The position numbers and the translations under genes are program-made. A DNA stretch of 64,000 nucleotides, taken from positions 1 to 64,000 of the forward strand of contig JAVTVJ010001205.1 of the NCBI GenBank assembly GCA_034509425.1. Direction: 5' to 3'. Positions 1-7,948 of this stretch are shown piece by piece; within the stretch, counting starts at the first letter, position 1; the number at the start of each line of letters is the position of its first letter. The DNA is from Eopsaltria australis (Eukaryota; Chordata; Aves; Passeriformes; Petroicidae). The notes under the pieces were generated by a model. The model had not been told where the DNA came from. It worked only from the letters and a program-made list of their open reading frames with translations, and ran no database searches.

Positions 1-20
1 TAATTAGTCTTAAATTGCAC

Positions 21-506
21 TGTAGAATTTGCGGGTCAGTTTCGGACGGTCGGGACAGACAAGAGATCTCTGAAGACGGGTCTTAGAGCATGAGGTTTAT
101 TGTGAAAAGGCGTGGGTGTAGGAGACCTGCTAGGGGCTGCCAGACGCAGCCCGGAGCAGGTCAGAGAAGTAAGAAAGCAAGCAAGAGAGAAGAGAAGAGA
201 AGAGAAGAGAGCAGAGAGCGAGCTTGCCATTTACAATACAATAAATCATCTTCTGTGCTGAATATTCTGATTTTCATTAACTAATCTAGAACAAGCTACA
301 AATCTTATAACATTTGCATACAGTTTATGAGAACTATTGCATTACTATACGGCGTTATATTTTAAACTCTAAAAACTGCTTTTTGGACTCTGTTAAGTTG
401 GTAGGGTCTGTTCTGACCCTTGGACCTGTCTGCAAGCAGAGGGTATTGTTTAATCAAAAGGGGGATTACCTTCAGTCGGCCATGCTATTGTTTTCCAGTT
501 GTTCAG
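21..506 (-). mobile_element. Solo LTR (6-bp TSD family), first part, interrupted by ERV-A
   Basis: This is the R/U5 side and most of U3 of a solo LTR read on the - strand. It is the reverse complement of the LTR at 18551-19153. On the + strand its outer edge starts TGTAGAATTT, and it is preceded by the hexamer TTGCAC at 15-20, which recurs at 7943-7948 after the other half of the LTR. ERV-A interrupts it at 506. No gag or pol of its own family is present, so it is a recombined solo LTR. A 6-bp duplication fits ERVK-like or alpharetrovirus-like integrases. The family name is not known to me. Confidence 0.88.
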
Positions 507-1431
507 TGTCCTGGTTTGAAGGACAGGTGTCTGTTAAGGAAGGCAGGAGCCTCCCTTGGAATGGGAAACTGTAACCCTTCTCCCTCCGAATTATTATAAA
601 TTTGAAATCAAGAGGCTCTCAGGCAAAGATATGGGAATAGGAATAACAGTTCTTTACTACTATCTAAAACAAGGATAACAAATAACAACAACTATAACGT
701 TGACCAACAAACAGAACTAGAAACCCAGTGGCAGCCTGCTCGGCTTCAGGCACCTTTTCCCTTTGGTGCAGTTCCAGTCACAGCCTGCAGGGGTGCTCTG
801 GGTGTGATGATTCTTCGGTGGCTGCAGGGGCGCTCTGGGTGTGGTGATTCCCCGGTGGCTGCAGGGGGCGCTCCGGCGTGAGCTCAGGTAGCACACGGCG
901 AATGGCGACTGCCCGAAGCACGGAGGGATGGAGGAGAGCCCTTGCTCCACAGACCCTCGGGAGGGGCAGCTGGTGTCGGTGCCACAGCAGGATCCTCGGA
1001 CACAGGGAGCTGGGACGGTAAGGGGTCTCCACGTGCAGGGAAAAACCCCGCTACAATGTAGCGGAGAAAAGCGGGCTGGTGGCAGGCAGGTCGGCTCCGG
1101 ATGGGGCAGAGGGCAGAGACTCACAGCAGACAGACCGGCAGCTCCGCGCTGGCTTCTCAGGGGCCGTGGGTTCAGCAGACAGCAGCTCCGACCGTCCGGC
1201 TCCGAGGGTCCCGAGCAAGAGGGCGTGACCTCTCCCCTGCTTTTGCTTTTCAGTCTCTCCAAATCTCGCGTTGTTAGCTCGGCTTCCATGAGGGACAATT
1301 TTGCCCCACCCTGCCACGGAGAAAGGCTACAGCCTTGTGCTTTGTTTCTCTTAAGTACCTAGTCATTTGTGTCTTAGCAACCTATGGGAGAAAAAATTCC
1401 TGAGGAAAAGAACTAGATCCAACCTTCAACA
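507..1431 (-). repeat. ERV-A 3' LTR
   Basis: This 925-bp LTR follows the polypurine tract on the - strand and abuts the host duplication TTCAG (502-506). Relative to the 5' LTR it lacks one 37-bp GC-rich tandem unit around 790-880 and differs by about 17 substitutions. Confidence 0.93.
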
Positions 1432-1455
1432 TTCTCCACCCCGAATTTTTTTTCC
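1432..1455 (-). promoter_or_regulatory. ERV-A polypurine tract
   Basis: Just upstream of the 3' LTR the - strand is purine-rich (GGGAAAAAAAATT then GGGGTGGAGAA) and ends at the LTR TG. This is where plus-strand DNA synthesis would start. ERV-B keeps the core GGGGTGGA. Confidence 0.75.
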
Positions 1456-1540
1456 CATGCAAACACCTTACATCAAATTTAAACTTTCGAGGTATATACA
1501 TACATGCAGATACAGATACAAGCGCAGTGTCATAAGTAGT

Positions 1541-4500
1541 TCACCCTAAAACAAGATCTCCTTGAGGATCCCTTTGCATCACCCACCAGGTGCAGCCTGG
1601 TCCCTGAGCAAAGACAACCCCCCGGATGGGATTGTTTTTACTTGAGGCAGAGTTTACCCAAACAGTCTTTCCCAGCATACCTCTCATGTGTACTACTGGA
1701 ACTTTATCTCCATCTGTTGTTCGCAAGGGGTCAGAGTGGGCAGGCCCAGCCCGGCTGGAGGAACCTCGGGTGTTCACTAACCACGTGGCCTTTGCCAAAT
1801 TAGTCTCCCAGTTCTTGAACGTCCCCCCACCCAGTGCTTTCAAGGTGGTTTTGAGCAGGCCATTGTACCGTTCAACTTTCCCAGCTGCTGGTGCATGATA
1901 AGGGATATGGTACACCCACTCGATGCCATGTTCCCTAGCCCAGGTGTTTATAAGGCTATTTTTGAAGTGAGCCTCATTGTCGGATTCAGTTCTCTCTGGG
2001 GTACCATGTCTCCAAAGAACCTGTTTTTCGAGGCCCAGGATGGTGTTCCGGGCAGTGGCATGAGGCACAGGGTAGGTCTCTAGCCATCCTGTGGTGGCTT
2101 CTACCATTGTGAGAACGTAGCGCTTGCCTTGGCGGGTTTGGGGCAGTGTGATGTAATCAATCTGCCAAGCCTCTCCATACTTGTATTTGGACCACCGTCC
2201 ACCATACCATAGAGGCTTCACCCGCTTGGCCTGTTTGATCGCGGCGCACGTCTCACAACCATGGATCACCTGGGAGATACTGTCCATGGTTAGGTCCACC
2301 CCTCGGTCTCGTGCCCACTTATAGGTGGCATCCCTGCCCTGGTGGCCTGAGGCATCATGGGCCCATCAGGCTAGGAACAACTCCCCTTTGTGTTGCCAGT
2401 CTAAATCTATCTGTGCCTCCTCTATCTTTGCGGCGTGATCTACCTGCTTGTTGTTCTGGTGTTCTTCGTTAGCTCGGCTCTTAGGGACATGGGCGTCTAC
2501 ATGGTGGACCTTTACGGGTAGCTTCTCTACCCGAGTGGCAATGTCTTTCCATTCATCAGCTGCCCAGATTGGCTTTCCTCTACGCTGCCAGTTGGCCTTT
2601 TTCTACCTTTTCAGCTAACCCTATAGAGCATTGGCTACCATCCACGAATCGGTGTAGAGATAGAGCTTTGGCCACTTCTCTCTCTCAGCAATGTCCAGGG
2701 CCAGCTGAACAGCTTTGAGTTCAGCAAATTGGCTCGACCCACTTTCTTCTTCAGTGGCTTCTGCAACTTGTCGTGTGGGGCTCCACACAGCTGCTTTCTA
2801 CTTCCGGTTCATCCCTATGATGCGACAGGAACCATCAGTGAAAAGGGCGTAGCACTTTTCTTCATCTAGCAGTTGATTATATGGTGGAGCCTCCTCAGCC
2901 CGGGTCACTTGTTCTTGCTCCTCTTCATCAGTGAGACCAAAACTCTCACCGTCTGGCCAGGTCGTAATTATTTCTAGGATCCCAGGGCGGTTCGGATTTC
3001 CAATGCGGGCGCGCTGTGTGATAAGTGCGATCCACTTACTCAATGTGGCATCGGTGGCGTGGTGGGTAGAGGGAGCCTTTCCTTTGAACATCCACCCCAG
3101 CACTGGTAGTCGAGGTGCCAGGAGGAGTTGTGCTTCAGTGCCAATTACCTCTGAGGCGGCTTGAACTCCTTCATAGGCGGCCAAGATTTCCTTCTCTGTG
3201 GGGGTGTAGTTGGCTTCAGACCTTCTGTAACTCCGGCTCCAGAATCCCAGCGGTCGGCCTCGAGTCTCTCCAGGCACCTTCTGCCAAAGGCTCCAGGACA
3301 AGCCCTTGTTCCCTGCTGCAGAGTAAAGCACATTCTTCACCTCTGGTCCCGTCCTTACTGGGCCAAGCGCTACTGCATGAGCGATCTCCTGCTTGATCTG
3401 GGCAAACGCTTGTTGCTGTTCAGGGCCCCAGTGAAAATCGTTCTTCTTGCGGGTCACCAGGTAGAGAGGGCTCACAATCTGGCTGTACTCTGGAATGTGC
3501 ATCTTCCAAAAACCTATGGCCCCTAGGAAAGCTTGAGTTTCCTTTTTGTTAGTTGGAGGAGACATCTCAGTGATCTTATTGATGACCTCCGTGGGAATCT
3601 GGAGCCGTCCATCTTGCCACTTTACCCCCAAGAACTGGATCTCTCGAGCAGGTCCCTTGACTTTGCTTTTCTTGATGGCAAAACCGGCTTCCAGGAGGAT
3701 CATGATGATCTTCTCTCCTTTCTCAAATACTTCTGCTGCCGTGTTCCCCCACACAATGATGTCTTCGATGTATTGGAGATGCTCTGGAGCCTCACCCTTT
3801 TCCAGTGCAGCCTGGATCAGTCCATGGCAGATCGTGGGGCTGTGCCTCCACCCCTGGGGTAACCGATTCCAGGTATATTGCACACCCCTCCAGGTGAAGG
3901 CGAACTGAGGCCTGCACTCTGCTGCCAGAGGGATGGAGAAAAACGCATTGGCAATGTCAATGGTGGCATACCACTTTGCTGCCTTGGACTCCAGCTCGTA
4001 CTGGAGCTCCAGCATGTCTGGCACGGCAGCACTCAATGGTGGAGTCACTTCAGTCAAGCCACGATAGTCTACAGTCAATCTCCATTCCCCGTCAGACTTG
4101 TGCACAGGCCAGATGGGGCTGTTGAAGGGTGAGTGGGCTTTACTAACCACTCTTTGGTTTTTCAGGTCGCGGATCATCTTGTGGATGGGGATCACGGCGT
4201 CTCGATTCGTCCGGTACTGCCGGCGGTGCACTGTCGAGGTGGCAATTGGCACTTGTTGCTCTTTTACTCTCAGGAGTCCCACTGCATTTGGATTTTCCGA
4301 TAGTCCAGGCAAGGTGTTCAGTTGCCTGATGCCCTCTGCCTCCACAGCCGCTATTCTGAAAGCCCACCTGAGTCCCTTTGGGTCTTTGTAGTAGCCATTC
4401 CGGAGGAAGTCTATGCCCAGAATACATGGGGCCTCTGGACCAGTCACAATGGGGTGGTTCTGCCACTCCTTCCCGGTCAGGCTCACCTCGGCTTCCAACA

Positions 4501-4705
4501 AAGTTAATTGCTGTGATCCCCCTGTCACCCCGGCAATAGAAACAGGTTCTGCCCCCACATGTCCTGATGGAATTAAGGTACACTGCGCACCCGTATCAAC
4601 TAACGCTTCATATTTTTGTGGTTCTGATGTGCCAGGCCATCGGATCCACACTGTCCAAAAGACCCGATTTTCCCGTGCCTCTTCCTGGCTAGAGGCAGGG
4701 CCCCT
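1541..4705 (-). pseudogene. ERV-A pro-pol (protease, RT, RNase H, integrase) with in-frame stops
   Basis: One frame encodes, in order, an aspartic protease (ALVDTGAQ), RT with LPQGW and a changed active-site motif (YIED, near 3760), a connection domain, RNase H (FTDGS), and integrase with CETC and D, D, E residues in QIDY, ESDN and KVERYN. No dUTPase or env is seen. Breaks: TAG at 2798, 2621, 2615 and 2603, and TGA at 2366. The four TAGs replace Trp codons that ERV-B retains. The first catalytic Asp of the RT motif is Glu, so RT would probably be inactive even without the stops. Confidence 0.92.
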
Positions 4706-4708
4706 CTA
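4685..4708 (-). promoter_or_regulatory. ERV-A Gag-Pol amber readthrough context
   Basis: Gag ends with TAG and pol continues in the same frame through AGG GGC CCT GCC TC. The identical context occurs in ERV-B (60138-60140), and a near-identical one occurs in the fragment at 25671. In-frame gag-UAG-pol junctions in other retroviruses, for example gammaretroviruses, are read by termination suppression. That mechanism is inferred here. Confidence 0.6.
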
Positions 4709-5719
4709 GCTCTGGTTGTCATTTCTTTCTTGGGCGTACATGGTAGAGGTCCCCTCGAGGGGATCTAAGAGATCGTCCTCTCTTCTGTAATATCTGGCAT
4801 CTCGGTCACGGGAGGCTGAGGCTACTTTCATTTTAGTGGACCCCCCGCCTCGGTTAGTATTTCTCTCTTTGAGTTGCTGTACCCGTGCTGCCAGGGTAGC
4901 AGTGGGTTTCCTATCCCACTTCCTCATGTCTTCTCCGTGATCACACAGGAAGAACCACAGCTCAGATCGTGGGGTGTACCCTCTCTCTCTGGCTGGGGGG
5001 CGCTGGGCTCTGACTTTGGGGCTTGTGACTCGCACTGGTGCCGCACTCATCAACCTCATCTCCTCCCTCACCTCCCTCATCATCTCTTCTCTGAGGTCTT
5101 TGACCACAGCAGAGACCTGAGCCTGCATTGGGCCACTGATCATGCTATCATAATTCCTGAGTTTGGTGGCTATGGAGCCCACTGTCTCTCGGTTGTCATC
5201 AGCATTAATTGTTGCAATGAAGATGGTGTATTGGGAGGGCTCTAGCTTTGCCAGATTCCACAACATTTGTCCTGTACACTTGACCTTGTCGGGGTCATTA
5301 TCATGTTGTCCATCCCTCCCAAAGAGTACCTCCAATATTGCCACTTCCCTCAGCTGTTGGATTCCCTCCTCAAGGGTCTTCCATGGTCTTCTATGATGAT
5401 ACTCCTGCATTCTCTCCCTGTTGACAAACCTCTCTCTTACACTTATTAAAAGCCGTTCCCAGAGAGACAGGGGCCCGTCATCTCTTCCGAATACTTGATC
5501 CACCCCTGAGTCCTGGGACAAGGGTCCCAGCTGCCTTGCCTCAATACTATCCAGCTGCACGCCCATACCCATAAGGTCCCAGACCCGAAGTAACCAGGTT
5601 GTAAAAGGCTCACGACCCCGTCGCACACTGTCTTTTCGTAGATTACGGAGACTGTCATACCCCAGGGACTCAGTAGTGATTTCAATCCTTGGCCTCCCTA
5701 CTGGTTGAGAGGGCCCTGC
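4706..5719 (-). pseudogene. ERV-A gag (capsid-like region)
   Basis: This open region is in frame with the membrane module upstream and with pol downstream. It encodes about 337 residues ending in DPLEGTS...NDNQS and a TAG at 4706-4708. It aligns with the ERV-B Gag in blocks such as EARQLG-LSQD, PPARER-YTP, LWFF, MRKWD and DPLEGTS. An acidic/basic helical stretch (VVKDLREEMMREVREEM) looks like a coiled coil. I see no CCHC zinc knuckle. Expected role: capsid assembly and RNA packaging. Confidence 0.75.
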
Positions 5720-6760
5720 TTACCCATCATTACTCACTGGCTGCTCTGGTTTGATCTTAGTCTTCCTCTTTTCCACAGGGGCAACTGCTACTGGCTGTGG
5801 CTGCCCCTCTGATCTGACTGGAGCCTGAGCGGTTATAACGTCCCTGGGTTCCTCTGCTGCCTCATTAGACTCTCCCTCTTTGGGGTAGGGGAAGGGTTTC
5901 CCACCAGCTGGGCAAGTGTATTCCTTCAGCACTTGGCCCATCTCGCGTATCTCTTTCACCAGGACTCCCACCCAATCCGGGTGGGTTGTTTTTGAGGTGG
6001 GTTGTGGGACCGGGTCAGACTCTGTAGCAACATCCCTAGTGTCTGGGGCAATGTCAGGTTCTGGGATGGTGTCCCTAGTTTCTGGGGCCATGTCAGGTTC
6101 TGTGGCTACGTCCCTAGTCTCTGGGGCCGTGTCAGGTTCTGTGGCCACATCCCTAGTCTCTGGGGCCGTGTCAGGTTCTGTGGCAGCATCCCTAGTTTCC
6201 GGGGCCAGATCAGTTTCTGTGGCAGCATCCCTAGTCTTTGGGGCCATGTCAGGTTCTGGGGCCCCATCCCTATTGTCTGGGGTAGATGTCAGAGTGGCTA
6301 TCCAAGTCAGACACCCTTTATCCCTGAATGCTAAATAGAGCAGGCCTATCAGCAACACCAGCCACTGTATGGTATCATTAGCATTTAGAGAAGATTCAAA
6401 CCCCTCAAAGATTGGTGGGATACGCCCAAAGAGCTGGGTGAAGGGTTGTGAGAACATTTCTTTTGGTGTCACTTCCTCGCAGTAGGTACCATTATTAAAG
6501 TAACCCTGAAAACATGTCATTAATGTGTGGTAGCTGTGAATCCACATGCCTGCCTTCCAGAGGAAGTTGAAAATCCATGAATTCCTCACCTTATTCACCC
6601 ATGACACAAACTGTATAACAGCCACTGTAGCCTTAGTTATAGGGCCCATATTTAGATATGGGGCTGCAAATGGGAGAGAAACAGCTGTGACCACTTGCCA
6701 TACGAACCGGAATAAGCTAGACCACAGGGTGCAACCTAATGAGGTTCCTATATCCAGCAC
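5720..6760 (-). pseudogene. ERV-A N-terminal membrane module of Gag (346 codons to a TAA)
   Basis: This frame starts only about 55 nt after the primer site, where Gag normally begins. It encodes hydrophobic segments at residues about 11-36, 41-58 (weaker) and 131-145. An NNGT N-glycosylation sequon lies at about 89-92 and an F-S-QPF motif at 103-107. Seven 13-residue acidic/proline repeats follow (163-253), then a basic tail. The TAA at 5720-5722 is in frame with the Gag region downstream. ERV-B has Glu codons at the equivalent place, so the module was probably continuous with Gag. I know no named domain for it. A membrane-anchored or glyco-Gag role is inference. Confidence 0.7.
6002..6274 (-). 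repeat. 39-bp coding minisatellite, seven units
   Basis: Seven tandem 39-bp units inside the ERV-A membrane module each encode 13 residues of the pattern TRD-A/V-ATEPD-T/M-APE. They produce an acidic, proline-rich, probably disordered spacer between the last hydrophobic segment and Gag. ERV-B has no such array, so it arose or was lost after the two lineages split. Confidence 0.85.
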
Positions 6761-6814
6761 ACAAAAACTGCGTTACTCAAGAACTGTTATCCTTTTTCCC
6801 CTCGATGCCCTCGT

Positions 6815-6833
6815 GCCCCACCGTTGGGCGCCA
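6815..6833 (-). promoter_or_regulatory. ERV-A primer binding site, tRNA-Lys type
   Basis: Five bases inside the 5' LTR the - strand reads TGGCGCCCAACGGTGGGGC. This complements the 3' end of tRNA-Lys(1,2) except for one extra G in the middle. A Lys primer is typical of ERVK and lentiviral elements, whereas the pol here is of class III type. Confidence 0.8.
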
Positions 6834-6838
6834 AAATC

Positions 6839-7814
6839 TGTCCTGGTTTGAAGGACAGGTGTCTGTTAAGGAAGGCAGGAGCCTCCCTTGGAATGGGAAA
6901 CTGTAACCCCTCTCCCTCCGAATTATTATAAATTTGAAATCAAGAGGCTCTCAGGCAAAGATATGGAAATAGGAATAACAGTTCTTTACTACTATCTAAA
7001 ACAAGGATAACAAATAACAACAACTATAACGTTGACCAACAAACAGAACTAGAAACCCAGTGGCAGCCTGCTCGGCTTCAGGCACCTTTTCCCTTTGGTG
7101 CAGTTCCAGTCACAGCCTGCAGGGAGGCGCTCTGGGTGTGATGATTCTTCGGTGGCTGCAGGGGCGCTCTGGGTGTGATGATTCCCCGGTGGCTGCAGGG
7201 GCGCTCTGGGTGTGGTGATTCCCCGGTGGCTGCAGGGGGCACTCCGGCGTGAGCTCAGGTAGCACACGGCGAATGGCGACTGCCCGAAGCACGGAGGGAT
7301 GGAGGAGAGCCCTTGCTCCACAGACTCTAGGGAGGGGGGGGGGCAGCTGGTGTCGGTGCCGCAGCAGGATCCCCGGACACAGGGAGCTGGGACAGTAAGG
7401 GGTCTCCACGTGCAGGGAAAAACCCCGCTACAATGTAGCGGAGAAAACTCAGAGCGGGCTGGTAGCAGGCAGGTCGGCTCCGGATGGGGCAGAGGGCAGA
7501 GACTCACAGCAGACAGACTGGCAGCTTCGCGCTGGCTTCTCAGGGGCCGTGGGTTCAGCAGACAGCAGCTCCGACCGTCCGGCTCCGAGGGTCCCGAGCA
7601 AGAGGGCGTGACCTCTCCCCTGCATTTGCTTTTCAGTCTCTCCAAATCTCGTGTTGTCAGCCCGGCTTCCATGAGGGACAATTTTGCCCCACCCTGCCAC
7701 GGAGAAAGGCTACAGCCTTGTGCTTTGTTTCTCTTAAGTACCCAGTCATTTGTGTCTTAGCAACCCATGGGAGAAAAAATTCCTGAGGAAAAGAACTAGA
7801 TCCAACCTTCAACA
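6839..7814 (-). repeat. ERV-A 5' LTR
   Basis: This 976-bp LTR has termini TG...CA on the coding strand. It matches the 3' LTR at 507-1431 over its whole length. It is about 51 bp longer, mainly because it carries an extra 37-bp tandem unit (about 7120-7230) and a longer G run near 7334. I did not find a clear TATA box. Confidence 0.93.
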
Positions 7815-7819
7815 TTCAG

Positions 7820-7942
7820 TAACTGGGGTTTGGTATCTCAAAGCTTGTCTTCATTTCAATCTCGCTTATAGTTTCTACATTCTCAGCATCTTTTGCCAGG
7901 TAATCATATTTATAAGGCTTTTCTATTTCATCTTCCCCAACA
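7820..7942 (-). mobile_element. Solo LTR (6-bp TSD family), second part
   Basis: This continues the LTR that starts at 21. The uninterrupted paralogue at 18551-19153 reads straight through the join, which shows that 502-506 (TTCAG) and 7820 were once adjacent. The outer edge ends TTCCCCAACA, followed by the host duplication TTGCAC at 7943-7948. An apparent open frame here is only LTR sequence and not a gene. Confidence 0.88.
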
Positions 7943-7948
7943 TTGCAC

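Larger units (their letters stand above)
507..7814 (-). mobile_element. ERV-A: full-length env-less class III (ERVL-like) provirus, degraded
   Basis: The provirus is bounded by two LTRs (507-1431 and 6839-7814) with TG...CA ends and the 5-bp duplication TTCAG at 502-506 and 7815-7819. The paralogous empty site at 18.67 kb confirms the duplication. On the - strand the order is 5' LTR, primer site, membrane module, Gag, amber codon, protease-RT-RNase H-integrase, polypurine tract and 3' LTR. Only about 110 bp lie between the integrase stop and the 3' LTR, so there is no env. Pol is of the class III ERVL type, judged from the RT-connection-RNase H order and motifs. I counted about 17 substitutions plus indels between the LTRs, roughly 2 percent. 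All coding modules lie in one frame but are interrupted by at least six stops. Confidence 0.93.

Noticed and set aside
717..1298. 193-residue frame, similar to 7049-7681
   Set aside because: It lies within the ERV-A LTRs and changes length with the 37-bp repeat, with no domain.
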